From Schlesneria paludicola DSM 18645 (GTDB lineage: Bacteria > Planctomycetota > Planctomycetia > Planctomycetales > Planctomycetaceae): a stretch of 33,457 nt of DNA. Positions within the stretch are counted from its first letter, which is position 1. Every line of letters begins with the position of its first letter. The notes beneath the pieces are model-generated. The model was not told the origin of the DNA and ran no database searches. It was given only the letters and a program-made list of their open reading frames with translations. Made by a program: the position numbers and the translations under genes. This document shows positions 8,528-16,222 of this stretch, in pieces. The stretch is taken from assembly GCA_945876035.1 (NCBI GenBank), contig CAMCMU010000051.1, positions 1 to 33,457 of the forward strand. Direction: 5' to 3'.

Positions 8528-8557
8528 TTGGGGCAGTCGGTTGTTTTAAGTTAAGAT
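8528..8557 (+). promoter_or_regulatory. Candidate promoter of the ribosomal cluster
   Basis: TTGGGG at 8528-8533 and TAAGAT at 8552-8557 are separated by 18 bases, a sigma70-like arrangement (3/6 and 4/6 matches). Transcription would begin near 8564 and give a leader of about 175 bases before the S10 start. The same -10 hexamer occurs in the candidate bioB promoter. This rests on weak consensus matches only. Confidence 0.28.
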
Positions 8558-8686
8558 GCGTCGCCTTAACGGATGGGATTTTTCAAGAACCGACCCAAAC
8601 CGGACTGAAATTGGGTGAAATTCAGTGATTTATCAAAAAATTTGCCCATCACGTTGACAATCGAATCACCTATCAATAGATTCAGC

Positions 8687-8725
8687 GACTCGCTTGGGCC
8701 AAATACGGCTCAGCGAGTCCGTATT
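8687..8725 (+). promoter_or_regulatory. Mutually exclusive hairpins in the S10 leader
   Basis: Hairpin A pairs GACTCGCT (8687-8694) with AGCGAGTC (8712-8719), 8 perfect base pairs, with an inner GCC/GGC pairing. Hairpin B pairs AATACGG (8702-8708) with CCGTATT (8719-8725), 7 perfect base pairs. They overlap and cannot form together. B ends just before the GAGGGG ribosome binding site (8731-8736). A weaker stem ACTGAA/TTCAGT lies at 8604-8626. This is the form of a translational or attenuation switch. In E. coli the S10 operon leader is controlled by L4; whether L4 acts here is inference. Confidence 0.45.
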
Positions 8726-8740
8726 AATAGAGGGGTCACT

Positions 8741-9073
8741 GTGTCTGGGCAACGGCAAGATCGAATTCGTATCCGCATGGAATCGTATGACCACTCCGTA
8801 CTGGATGTGTCTGCAGCGGAGATTGTGGATACGGCAAAGCGTACGGGAGCGGTTGTGCATGGGCCAATCCCGTTGCCGACCCGTATCGAGCGGTACACGG
8901 TGTTGCGTAGCCCGCATATCGACAAGAAATCGCGCGAACAGTTTGAAATTCGCACTCACAAGCGTCTGGTTGATATTGTTCAGCCTACTGGCAAGACGAT
9001 TGACGCTCTTAATAAACTGTCGCTTCCTGCTGGCGTTGATGTCAAGATTCGTGCGTCAGCCTCCGCTGGCTAA
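8741..9073 (+). CDS. rpsJ: 30S ribosomal protein S10
   Basis: 110-residue S10 of the small subunit head, also the NusG/NusB partner in antitermination. The body is clear: [47 protein letters not shown] and a C-terminal [12 protein letters not shown]. The GTG at 8741 is chosen because the S10 family starts a few residues before QRIRIRL, and a GAGGGG site lies 5-10 bases upstream. An in-frame ATG at 8615 would add 42 residues unlike S10 and would run through the leader hairpins. S10 is the first gene of the ribosomal cluster, 53 bases ahead of L3. Confidence 0.95.
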   Translation: MSGQRQDRIRIRMESYDHSVLDVSAAEIVDTAKRTGAVVHGPIPLPTRIERYTVLRSPHIDKKSREQFEIRTHKRLVDIVQPTGKTIDALNKLSLPAGVDVKIRASASAG

Positions 9074-9126
9074 GCTTACGGTTTCTTGGCGGCGCTGCTT
9101 TTGTTCTGTGCGCGGAGGGTCTGGTC

Positions 9127-9720
9127 TTGAAGTCTTTGATTGGTACGAAAGTCGGGATGACCCAGGTTTGCAGTGGTGGTGCATTTTGTGCCGTCACGGT
9201 TCTGCATGTCGGCCCGTGTGAGGTTCTTGCGATCCGAACGCCCGAACGTGATCGGTATTCCGCATTACAGCTTGGCTACGGTCTTCGGCCGGTGAACGAG
9301 CGTCGTCCGCGGGTTGGTGCGAGTTCCAAAAAGTTCGTTCGTGAGGTGCCGTTTGTTGGTGGTATTGAGGTTGGTGCGCAATTGTCGGTCGAGCGTTTCG
9401 AGGGAGTGCCTACCGTTGATGTGATAGGGGTTTCCAAGGGGCGTGGTTTCGCAGGTGTGATCAAGCGTCATAATTTTTCTGGCCTGTGTGCTAGTCATGG
9501 TGTGAAAAAAGTTCATCGGTCCGGTGGGTCCACGGGTCAAAGTACGGATCCGGGTCGCGTCTTTAAGGGTGCGAAAATGCCTGGGCGATTTGGCGGCGTT
9601 CGCGTGACCGTCAAGGCTTTGAAAGTGTTTAGTTTGGTTCCTGCAGAAAATTTGATTTTGGTGCGAGGCGCGGTGCCTGGTTTCGCCGGTGGATTTATTG
9701 TCGTGAATGAGGCGGTTTGA
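9127..9720 (+). CDS. rplC: 50S ribosomal protein L3
   Basis: 197-residue L3, an early-assembly protein that reaches the peptidyl transferase centre. Visible motifs: IGTKVGMTQV at the start, GVSKGRGFAGVIKRHNFSG, SHGVKKVHRSGGSTGQSTDPGRVFKG, and AENLILVRGAVPG near the end. The start is TTG at 9127, with GGAGG eight bases upstream. No ATG is available before the conserved IGTKVGM. The tip segment reads KMPGRFGG, whereas E. coli has KMAGQMGN with the methylated Gln150; Gln is Arg here. The protein is slightly shorter than the usual 205-210. Confidence 0.96.
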   Translation: MKSLIGTKVGMTQVCSGGAFCAVTVLHVGPCEVLAIRTPERDRYSALQLGYGLRPVNERRPRVGASSKKFVREVPFVGGIEVGAQLSVERFEGVPTVDVIGVSKGRGFAGVIKRHNFSGLCASHGVKKVHRSGGSTGQSTDPGRVFKGAKMPGRFGGVRVTVKALKVFSLVPAENLILVRGAVPGFAGGFIVVNEAV

Positions 9721-9774
9721 TTCTGACTGCCAGAAAATTCACGTTGTCGGCATTTGTTTGCGGGAAGTTCTGAA

Positions 9775-10407
9775 ATGATTGATCTGACTGTCTACGATAA
9801 AAATGGCGCCGCGACAGGTGAGTCGTATTCGTTCGCGAATGATGATATCTCCCCTCCCGTCAATCAGGCTCTGTTGCATTCCGCATTGGTGATGTACGGC
9901 GCTAATCAGCGTCAGGGTACGGTCAAAAGTAAGTCGCGAGCGGAGGTGTCGGGGAGTTCGCGAAAGCTCTATAAACAAAAAGGAACGGGAAACGCCCGAG
10001 CTGGAAATAAGCGGACCCCAGTGCGTCGTGGCGGCGGTCACTGTTTCGCCAAAAGCCCGAAAGAATGGCGGATTACGATGCCGCGAAAGGCTCGCCAGTT
10101 GGCCACGAAAATGGCCTTGCTCGGCAAGTTGGAGTCCGGGCGGGTCTATTTCATTGAATCACTCGAAATGGAATCTCCCAAAACGCGTGTCATTACCAAG
10201 TTGATTTCCACTCTGGGTTTGACGGGAAAGTCCGGGTTGATTGCTATTGGTGAGCATAATGAGACGGTGTGGAAGTCATGTCGAAATATTGAGAGGGTGG
10301 ATCTTTCGACTGCGGCGAATTTGAATGCACGGGCCATTTTGCAGGCCAGTTTCCTAATCGTCACCAGGTCGGCAATGCAGTCAATGAGGCGGCAGGCAGC
10401 GACCTAA
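9775..10407 (+). CDS. rplD: 50S ribosomal protein L4
   Basis: 210-residue L4, which lines the peptide exit tunnel; in E. coli it also represses its own operon. The tunnel loop is visible: KSRAEVSGSSRKLYKQKGTGNARAGNKRTPVRRGGG, followed by KSPKEWRITMPRKARQLA. The ATG at 9775 is used because it follows GGGAAG and gives the standard beta-strand start MIDLTVYD; a TTG seven codons earlier is less likely. It sits between L3 and L23 in the usual order, with a 54-base gap before it. Confidence 0.96.
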   Translation: MIDLTVYDKNGAATGESYSFANDDISPPVNQALLHSALVMYGANQRQGTVKSKSRAEVSGSSRKLYKQKGTGNARAGNKRTPVRRGGGHCFAKSPKEWRITMPRKARQLATKMALLGKLESGRVYFIESLEMESPKTRVITKLISTLGLTGKSGLIAIGEHNETVWKSCRNIERVDLSTAANLNARAILQASFLIVTRSAMQSMRRQAAT

Positions 10408-10457
10408 GTTCGGTCGTCGTTGGGGTGTTTCGCGGTCACGAACGGTAAGAATTAACG

Positions 10458-10760
10458 ATGCAACTCAAATCGAATAATGAAAATCTCCCTCACCACGTCA
10501 TCAAGTCAGCACGTGTTACGGAAAAGACGACGCACCTGTCCGAAAGGCATAACTGTTTCGTATTTGAAGTGGCCAATACGGCTAATAAGCTCGACATTAA
10601 AAGGGCAGTTGAAGAGACGTGGAGTGTGCGGGTGTTGTCGGTGAGGACCCAGTCCCGTGTGGGCAAGTCGCGGCGACACAGAGGTCTCGTAGGAACGACG
10701 CAGGCCAAAAAAATTGCGATTGTGAAACTTCATTCCGACGACCGTTTGAGCTTGTATTAA
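10458..10760 (+). CDS. rplW: 50S ribosomal protein L23
   Basis: 100-residue L23, which sits at the tunnel exit and docks trigger factor and SRP. Visible: VIKSARVTEKTTHLSERHNCFVFEVA, then NKLDIKRAVEETWSVRVLSVRT, then a basic loop and a closing KIAIVKL strand. The N-terminal 15 residues are polar and variable. The order L4-L23-L2 is conserved. Start is the only nearby ATG. Confidence 0.95.
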   Translation: MQLKSNNENLPHHVIKSARVTEKTTHLSERHNCFVFEVANTANKLDIKRAVEETWSVRVLSVRTQSRVGKSRRHRGLVGTTQAKKIAIVKLHSDDRLSLY

Positions 10761-10793
10761 TTGGCTTAACGCTGCATTCAAGAGGTAATTAAC

Positions 10794-11651
10794 ATGGGTC
10801 TCAGGAAGTATAAGCCGACAAGTGCGGGAAGGCGCAACGCCACTGTGCCGGACTTCGTTGAAATTACGGATAAAAAGAAAAAGCCTGAGAAATCATTGCT
10901 GGTCCGAATTCGAAAAACCGGTGGGCGTAATGTTCAGGGCAAAATCACCTGTCGGCATATGGGCGGTGGCCATCGCCGGATGTACCGCTTGATTGATTTC
11001 AAAAGGTCAAACGATAGTTCGCCCGCAACCGTCAAGTCGATCGAATACGATCCAAATCGAACGAGTCGAATCGCATTGGTAAGTTATTCAGACGGTTCTC
11101 TGCAATACATTTTAGCTCCGGAAAAGTTGGTCGCGGGCAACGTGATACAAAGTGGGCCAGACGCAGAGCCTAAGGTCGGCAACGCGTTGCCGCTCAGTCG
11201 CATTCCTGTCGGATCCATGATTCACAATGTTGAGATGCAGCCTGGACGCGGCGGGCAACTCTGCCGGAGTGCAGGTGTTTATGCGGTCATGAATGCCACG
11301 GCTGGCGATTGGGCGCAGGTGACGTTGCCCTCGGGTGAGGTTCGGCGTTTGCCCTCATCCTGTCGCGCCACCATTGGAGCGGTCGGATTTTCAGAGCATT
11401 CGGCGATCGTTTATGGAAAGGCCGGGCGAATCCGGTGGATGGGTGTACGCCCATATGTGCGCGGTTCGGCAATGAATCCTGTGGCGCATCCGATGGGTGG
11501 TGGTGAGGGGCGACGCTCGGGTGGTCGTCATCCGGTCAGCCCCACAGGAAAATTGGCGAAGGGCGGTAGGACTCGTAATCCCCGGCGACCGACCCGGAAC
11601 TCGATTATACGGCGTAGGAAATCGGTTCGATATGGTCAGTTGAAGCTCTGA
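10794..11651 (+). CDS. rplB: 50S ribosomal protein L2 with a variant active-site loop
   Basis: 285-residue L2, a universal protein needed for subunit association and peptidyl transferase activity. Visible: KSLLVRIRKTGGRNVQGKITCRHMGGGHRRMYRLIDF (34-70), the central SH3-like and OB parts, and C-terminal GGEGRRSGGRHPVSPTGK. Most bacterial L2 proteins read DHPHGGGEG in the loop near the catalytic centre; here residues 231-238 are AHPMGGGE. The His matching E. coli His229 is kept (His232), but the preceding Asp is Ala and the second His is Met. AGAGG-type site (AAGAGG) lies upstream of the ATG. The order L23-L2-S19 is conserved. Confidence 0.97.
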   Translation: MGLRKYKPTSAGRRNATVPDFVEITDKKKKPEKSLLVRIRKTGGRNVQGKITCRHMGGGHRRMYRLIDFKRSNDSSPATVKSIEYDPNRTSRIALVSYSDGSLQYILAPEKLVAGNVIQSGPDAEPKVGNALPLSRIPVGSMIHNVEMQPGRGGQLCRSAGVYAVMNATAGDWAQVTLPSGEVRRLPSSCRATIGAVGFSEHSAIVYGKAGRIRWMGVRPYVRGSAMNPVAHPMGGGEGRRSGGRHPVSPTGKLAKGGRTRNPRRPTRNSIIRRRKSVRYGQLKL

Positions 11652-11701
11652 CCCTCAGCGTACATTTTCTGTCAGTTCCTTTGCGACAAGCGGTTTAAAA
11701 T

Positions 11702-11974
11702 ATGGCCCGTTCACTGAAAAAAGGTCCGTTCGTCGATCCGAAGCTTCTCAAGAAGGTTTTGCTCCAGCAGTCGGAGAAGCGTAAAGAATCGATTAAAACT
11801 TGGGCTCGACGTTCAACAATTTCACCCGACTTCATTGGAATCACGTTTCTCGTGCACAACGGGAAACAGCATATTCCGGTCTACGTGACTGAGGAGATGG
11901 TCGGGCATAAATTAGGGGAGTTCGCATTAACGCGACTCTTCCGCGGACATGGGCATAAGGGTGGTGGGAAGTAA
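11702..11974 (+). CDS. rpsS: 30S ribosomal protein S19
   Basis: 90-residue S19 of the small subunit head, contacting S13 and the A-site tRNA. It is close to the family throughout: [65 protein letters not shown] and a short HGHKGGGK tail. Usual length. It lies between L2 and L22, 10 bases before L22. Confidence 0.97.
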   Translation: MARSLKKGPFVDPKLLKKVLLQQSEKRKESIKTWARRSTISPDFIGITFLVHNGKQHIPVYVTEEMVGHKLGEFALTRLFRGHGHKGGGK

Positions 11975-11984
11975 ATTGAATTGA

Positions 11985-12338
11985 ATGGCGATAACGATGC
12001 AAATATCAGCGGTCATGCGCAACATTAGGATGTCACCGACGAAGATACGCAGGATTGCGGATTTGGTGCGGGGAAAGACAGCACAGGTTGGTTTGGAATG
12101 TCTGCGGTTCTTGCCACATCGGGGCGCGAGACTGTTGGAAAAGGTGATCCTCAGCGCGCGTGCGAATGCTGAGGATCGAGGACTCCGCGGGATCGATGAA
12201 TTGTTGATCAAGGTAGCCTCCGTTGACGGTGGTGCTACCCTCAAAAGAATGCAGCCGCACGCCCGCGGAATTGGATTCGAGATTAAAAAGCGAACGTCAC
12301 ATATCACGATAGTTCTGGACCAACCAGACTCGCAATGA
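11985..12338 (+). CDS. rplV: 50S ribosomal protein L22
   Basis: 117-residue L22, an exit-tunnel protein whose hairpin is a macrolide-resistance site. Visible: RNIRMSPTKIRRIADLVRGKTAQVGLECLRFLPHRGARLLEKVILSARANAEDRGL and the tunnel hairpin MQPHARGIGFEIKKRTSHITIVL. The ATG at 11985 gives a 15-residue N-terminal strand before RMSPTK, slightly longer than E. coli; a second ATG at 11997 is also possible. Confidence 0.95.
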   Translation: MAITMQISAVMRNIRMSPTKIRRIADLVRGKTAQVGLECLRFLPHRGARLLEKVILSARANAEDRGLRGIDELLIKVASVDGGATLKRMQPHARGIGFEIKKRTSHITIVLDQPDSQ

Positions 12339-12366
12339 GTCGTAGGTAGGTTGAATGGGGTAATTC

Positions 12367-13068
12367 ATGGGTCAAAAAGTTCGTCCAACCGGATTCCGAG
12401 TTGGTATCACAGAAGAGTGGCGAAGTCGCTGGTTCGCCACTCGTTCGGAATTTCGCGTACTCCTGATGGAAGATTTTAAGATCCGTCAGTTTGTAAAAAA
12501 ACGTTATGAGTTCGCAGCGATCGCTAAGGTTCGAATTGATCGGACTCGCGATCAGGTCGTAGTCCATCTTGAGACCGCTAGGCCAGGAATCATCATCGGC
12601 CGGAAAGGCCAAGAGGTCGATCGACTCAAGGCCGATTTGGAAGATTTGACCGGCAGACGGACCGACGTCAAGATTGTTGAGATCGCACAACCGCTTCACT
12701 GTGCAATTCTGGTTGCAGAAGATATCGCACAGCAGTTGGTGCGGCGAGGAAGTTTTCGAAGAGTGGTCAAACGGGCTATTGATCAGGTCATGGATTCCCG
12801 GGCAGAGGGAGTCAAAGTCGAGTTGTCTGGTCGGCTCGGCGGCGCAGAAATGTCGCGGGCAGAAAAGGCAAGTAAAGGCTCCATACCTTTGTCGACCTTG
12901 CAAAAAAATATTGACTACGGGTTAGCTGAAGCAAAAACCACGATGGGTGTGATCGGCGTCAAAGTTTGGGTCAATCGCGGCGACTATATTAATTCGGAGA
13001 CAGATAATGGCGTTGATGCCCAAGCGAGTGAAGCACCGAAAAGAGCAAAGAGGCCGGGTAAAAGGTAA
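12367..13068 (+). CDS. rpsC: 30S ribosomal protein S3, 3' end overlapping L16
   Basis: 233-residue S3, part of the mRNA entry tunnel. Visible: MGQKVRPTGFRVGITEEWRSRWF start, type II KH domain with IIGRKG at 76-81, and C-terminal domain with LSGRLGGAEMSRAEKASKGSIPLSTLQKNIDYG followed by GVIGVKVWVN. After this conserved end, about 30 polar and basic residues remain, the last 20 or so encoded within the first 62 bases of L16 in a different frame. The ATG at 12367 follows a GGGG-type site. Confidence 0.97.
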   Translation: MGQKVRPTGFRVGITEEWRSRWFATRSEFRVLLMEDFKIRQFVKKRYEFAAIAKVRIDRTRDQVVVHLETARPGIIIGRKGQEVDRLKADLEDLTGRRTDVKIVEIAQPLHCAILVAEDIAQQLVRRGSFRRVVKRAIDQVMDSRAEGVKVELSGRLGGAEMSRAEKASKGSIPLSTLQKNIDYGLAEAKTTMGVIGVKVWVNRGDYINSETDNGVDAQASEAPKRAKRPGKR

Positions 13069-13420
13069 TGCAACTCGCGGGGCGACCGTGGTGTTCGGTG
13101 ATTGGGGACTGCAATCACTAACCGCAGGGCGTATTCGCGGGAACACAATCGAAGCCTGTCGTGTTGCAGCGACACAATACGTCCGCGGTGAAGGCAAATT
13201 GTATATTCGGATCTTTCCGAATAAGCCGATGACCGCACGACCATTGGAAACACGAATGGGAAAAGGTAAGGGCGACCCCGATCACTGGGTGGCCGTGATT
13301 CGACCCGGTACTGTATTGTTTGAGTTGGCCGGCGTGAGCGAGATCGCCGCACGAGAATGTTTTGCGAGAGTGGCTTACAAATTGCCGGTTCGCGTCCGAC
13401 TAGTCGCACGTAGAGGTTGA
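13007..13420 (+). CDS. rplP: 50S ribosomal protein L16
   Basis: 137-residue L16, which helps position tRNA in the A and P sites. The start MALMPKRVKHRKEQRGRVKG matches the family consensus MLMPKRVKYRKQQRG, so the N-terminus must be encoded inside the end of S3 (62-base overlap, frame +1). A CGGAG site lies about 8 bases before the ATG. Further motifs: VFGDWGLQSLTAGRI, RIFPNKPMTARPLETRMGKGKGDPDHWVAVIRPGTVLFELAGV. Length is normal. Confidence 0.97.
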   Translation: MALMPKRVKHRKEQRGRVKGNATRGATVVFGDWGLQSLTAGRIRGNTIEACRVAATQYVRGEGKLYIRIFPNKPMTARPLETRMGKGKGDPDHWVAVIRPGTVLFELAGVSEIAARECFARVAYKLPVRVRLVARRG

Positions 13421-13424
13421 AACG

Positions 13425-13637
13425 ATGGCCGTAAAAGATAGCAACAAACAACAAGCGACAGAGCTGGTCAGCAATCAGCAGGCAGCCGAAAAGCTGCTAG
13501 ATTATCGTCGCCAGATTCTCGACTCGGCCGTGTCTAGCACAGGAAAATCTGGTGCCACATCTCCTCGGATCAATCGCCGCAATATCGCGAGAGTGTTGAC
13601 TGCAATACGGGCCAGCGAGCTCGCGAAACGTGAATAA
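13425..13637 (+). CDS. rpmC: 50S ribosomal protein L29
   Basis: 70-residue L29, an all-helical protein beside the tunnel exit and L23. The match is clearest at the end: INRRNIARVLTAIRASELAKRE resembles the family RRDIARIKTVLRER helix. The first helix carries ELVSNQQAAEKLLDYRRQ, and the linker SSTGKSGATSPR is unusual. Position right after L16 (4-base gap) and before S17 confirms the call. An AGAGG site precedes the ATG. Confidence 0.88.
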   Translation: MAVKDSNKQQATELVSNQQAAEKLLDYRRQILDSAVSSTGKSGATSPRINRRNIARVLTAIRASELAKRE

Positions 13638-13716
13638 TATTAACGACAGACTCGCTGGGCGAATGTCGATGCCGAACGTGTGACACGCAATAAAGTATTT
13701 GGAAACGGAGCGAACG

Positions 13717-13968
13717 TTGAAACGTAAGTACCGCGGTGTAGTAGCGAGTGACAAGTCGTCAAAGACGATCCGAGTCGATGTCGAAAGGGTGTTTCGAGAT
13801 CGACGTTACGGTAAGACCCTGCGGCGCACGATCGTTTGCCATGTGCATGATGAGCAGGAAAAAGCCTCGGTTGGCGATTACGTTGAAATTATTGAGTCGC
13901 GTCCGCTGTCGAAATTGAAACGATGGTCTCTCGTCGGAGTTGTCCGGACTGTCTCCGGGGCGAACTAG
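13717..13968 (+). CDS. rpsQ: 30S ribosomal protein S17
   Basis: 83-residue S17 with the OB fold that binds 16S rRNA near helices 7 and 11. Visible: [40 protein letters not shown] and [25 protein letters not shown], both typical. The TTG at 13717 is preferred: CGGAG lies six bases upstream and [13 protein letters not shown] is the normal S17 start. An earlier TTG at 13699 would add six residues and swallow the ribosome binding site. The 79-base gap after L29 is among the longer ones in the cluster. Confidence 0.94.
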   Translation: MKRKYRGVVASDKSSKTIRVDVERVFRDRRYGKTLRRTIVCHVHDEQEKASVGDYVEIIESRPLSKLKRWSLVGVVRTVSGAN

Positions 13969-14005
13969 TCAATCAAGCTCGGTTTTTTTAGAGTGGTATG
14001 AACCA

Positions 14006-14374
14006 ATGATTCAAATGCAGACAGTCATCGACGTTGCGGATAACACGGGTGCTAAAACCGCGAGATGCATTAAGGTTCTCGGTGGAACCTCACGCCGGTA
14101 TGCGAGCGTCGGTGATGTAGTCGTTGTCGCGGTCCAAAAATCGATCCCTTCGGCAACCGTTAAGCGGAAATCGGTGGTCCGCGGTGTGGTGATCAGGACA
14201 CGACAAGGGATTCGACGGTCCGATGGTAGTCATTTGCGTTTCGACCGTAATGCCATAGTCTTGATTGACGCGGACAATACTCCGCGAGGAACGCGAATTT
14301 TCGGCGCTGTCCCCCGCGAGTTGCGGCAAAAAAAGTTTATGAAAATAATTAGCCTGGCAACCGAAGTTGTATAA
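14006..14374 (+). CDS. rplN: 50S ribosomal protein L14
   Basis: 122-residue L14, the usual length, at the intersubunit face. It begins [27 protein letters not shown], the family start; a longer frame upstream overlaps S17 and is not L14-like. Later motifs: [58 protein letters not shown] and a final [12 protein letters not shown]24 is expected next but is missing; L5 starts after 53 bases. Confidence 0.97.
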   Translation: MIQMQTVIDVADNTGAKTARCIKVLGGTSRRYASVGDVVVVAVQKSIPSATVKRKSVVRGVVIRTRQGIRRSDGSHLRFDRNAIVLIDADNTPRGTRIFGAVPRELRQKKFMKIISLATEVV

Positions 14375-14427
14375 AGCAGAGTGTCAAGAGTTTTAGCCCG
14401 AACCCGTTTGTTATTTGGTGGCCAAGT

Positions 14428-14976
14428 ATGTTACAGATGAACATGAAACAGAGGTACGCGGCGGCCACGGAAAAGCTGCAGTCAGAGTTAGGCATGACCA
14501 ACTCGCATGCGTTGCCAAAGTTAGAAAAGATAGTCATCAGCATGGGATTGGGTAGCTGCCTAGGAGACAAGAAGAAAATTGATGAGGCAGTGACCCAGTT
14601 GACGCAGATCGCTGGACAGAAAGCAATCGTGACGCGGGCCAAAAGATCGGTCAGCGGATTTCGACTCCGCGAAGGTGTCGACGTCGGATGCTGTGTCACG
14701 TTGCGTCGAGCGAAGATGTTCAGCTTTCTCAGTCGGCTGATCTGTTTAGTGTTACCACGCGTCCGAGACTTTCGTGGCTTGAAGCGGACGGCCTTTGATG
14801 GCCGTGGAAATTATAGTTTTGGAATATCGGAGCAGGGCGTGTTTCCGGAAATTGATCCAGAACGAGTCACGTTCTCACAGGGTATGAATGTTTGTATCGT
14901 GACCACATCCCAGACCAATCGAGGCGGCGAGTTGCTGCTAGAGTCATTTGGGTTCCCGTTTTCGCGTGATGAGTGA
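14428..14976 (+). CDS. rplE: 50S ribosomal protein L5
   Basis: 182-residue L5, which binds 5S rRNA and forms bridges with S13. Visible: KLEKIVISMGLGSCLGDKKKIDEAVTQLTQIAGQKAIVTRAKRSVSGFRLREG, then RLICLVLPRVRDFRGL, FDGRGNYSFGISEQGVFPEIDPERV and QGMNVCIVTTSQTNRGGELLLESFGFPF. Usual length. ATG at 14428; other in-frame ATGs lie 9 and 15 bases downstream. It follows L14 directly because L24 is absent. Confidence 0.97.
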   Translation: MLQMNMKQRYAAATEKLQSELGMTNSHALPKLEKIVISMGLGSCLGDKKKIDEAVTQLTQIAGQKAIVTRAKRSVSGFRLREGVDVGCCVTLRRAKMFSFLSRLICLVLPRVRDFRGLKRTAFDGRGNYSFGISEQGVFPEIDPERVTFSQGMNVCIVTTSQTNRGGELLLESFGFPFSRDE

Positions 14977-14999
14977 GTTTGATAAATTAAGGACAGTGT

Positions 15000-15185
15000 A
15001 TGGCGACCCGAGCGCATATTGTGAAGGCTGCAAAAACGCCTAAGTTTTCTTCGCGGCAAGAGCGACGCTGCCAAATGTGCGGACGCCCACGGGCGGTGCT
15101 AAGACGATTTGGTATTTGTAGGATTTGTTTTCGGAATTGTAGCCTAGATGGATTGATTCCAGGTGTCCGTAAGGCGAGTTGGTGA
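15000..15185 (+). CDS. rpsN: 30S ribosomal protein S14, zinc-binding type
   Basis: 61-residue short (C+) form of S14 in the small subunit head. Four cysteines form the zinc knuckles CQMC (24-27) and CRIC (40-43). The end [11 protein letters not shown] matches the family. AAGGA lies 7 bases before the ATG. The zinc form normally lives in the spc operon at this place, between L5 and S8. Confidence 0.97.
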   Translation: MATRAHIVKAAKTPKFSSRQERRCQMCGRPRAVLRRFGICRICFRNCSLDGLIPGVRKASW

Positions 15186-15224
15186 ACGTCCGGTGGGCGC
15201 ATTAGTAACGTGGATGGAGTGCCG

Positions 15225-15617
15225 ATGAGTAGTACAATTTCGGATATGTTGACGACCATTCGTAACGCAACGTCACTCGGTAAGCCATTTGTGGACCTCC
15301 GTACGGCGAAGTTCACAAGCGATGTTCTTGGTGCATTGAAGCGATCTGGCTTCCTTTGGGATTACGCCCCGCTGGAGGGTTCAGAACCGAGTAAGATTCG
15401 CGTGACCTTGAAGTACGCTGCCAACGGTGCATGTGTCTTGCGGTCGATCGTCAGTGTCAGTAAACCCGGAAACCGCGTTTACTGCAAAGTCGATAAGATA
15501 CCCCATGTCTTGCAGGGTCTGGGCTGTTCATTGATTTCCACAAGTCGTGGAGTGTTGAACGATAAAGAAGCGAGAGAGCAACGACTCGGCGGCGAAGTCA
15601 TTTGCAATATTTATTAA
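15225..15617 (+). CDS. rpsH: 30S ribosomal protein S8
   Basis: 130-residue S8, a primary 16S rRNA binder; in E. coli it represses the spc operon. Visible: ISDMLTTIRNATSLGKPFVDL start, VLGALKRSGFL, and the C-terminal STSRGVLNDKEAREQRLGGEVICNIY. The ATG at 15225 follows GGAG by five bases and gives the standard MSSTISDMLTTIRNA; a GTG five codons earlier is unlikely. S8 lies between S14 and L6. Confidence 0.97.
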   Translation: MSSTISDMLTTIRNATSLGKPFVDLRTAKFTSDVLGALKRSGFLWDYAPLEGSEPSKIRVTLKYAANGACVLRSIVSVSKPGNRVYCKVDKIPHVLQGLGCSLISTSRGVLNDKEAREQRLGGEVICNIY

Positions 15618-15658
15618 AACAACGTCATTCAGTTGGTTTTTACCCCTCGGTGTTTAAT

Positions 15659-16204
15659 ATGTCACGCGTCGGAAATGCAGTTATCGCTGTTCCTAACACG
15701 GTTCGCGTCACGGTCGCCAAAGCGCACGTGATCGTAGCATCGAATACGGAGGAGCTGAAGTGCGTCGTCCCTGAGCAGGTGACGGTGACTTGGGATTCCA
15801 CCACTTCGGAATTGCGCGTCGGCCGCCACGCGGATGACAGTCGATCGCGATCCCTGCATGGGCTGGTTCGGAGTTTGATCGCGAATAACGTTCGAGGACT
15901 CACCGCTCCCTGGGAAAAACGGTTAGAAATCATCGGAGTCGGCTATCAGGCCAGCTTAAATAAAAGCACGCTCACGTTAAATGTCGGATTCGCCAATCCG
16001 GTCGTCATCGAGATACCCACAGGTGTCAAATGTTTGGTGCCAGACACGACACACATCGTGTTAACCTCGTCTGATAGACATTTGGTGGGACAAATCGCGG
16101 CTGACATCCGAGCGGTGCGACCTCCGGAGCCGTATAAGGGCAAGGGAATTCGGTATTCCAACGAACACGTTGTGCGGAAATCAGGTAAGGCATTTGGAAG
16201 CTAA
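15659..16204 (+). CDS. rplF: 50S ribosomal protein L6
   Basis: 181-residue L6 near the sarcin-ricin loop. It has the two-repeat fold: MSRVGNAVIAVPNTVRVTVAKAHVIV at the N-terminus, LVRSLIANNVRGLTAPWEKRLEIIGVGYQASL in the middle, and C-terminal RPPEPYKGKGIRYSNEHVVRKSGKAFG. The ATG at 15659 gives the normal start; a longer frame from 15602 overlaps S8 and is rejected. Normal length. Confidence 0.97.
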   Translation: MSRVGNAVIAVPNTVRVTVAKAHVIVASNTEELKCVVPEQVTVTWDSTTSELRVGRHADDSRSRSLHGLVRSLIANNVRGLTAPWEKRLEIIGVGYQASLNKSTLTLNVGFANPVVIEIPTGVKCLVPDTTHIVLTSSDRHLVGQIAADIRAVRPPEPYKGKGIRYSNEHVVRKSGKAFGS

Positions 16205-16222
16205 TATCAGGTACTGACGATA

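Noticed and set aside
8615-8740. In-frame ATG that would extend S10 by 42 residues
   Set aside because: The extension is unlike S10, would run through the leader hairpins, and GTG 8741 has a proper ribosome binding site.
14375-14427. Search for L24 between L14 and L5
   Set aside because: Only 53 bases; no room, and no L24-like piece fused to either neighbour.
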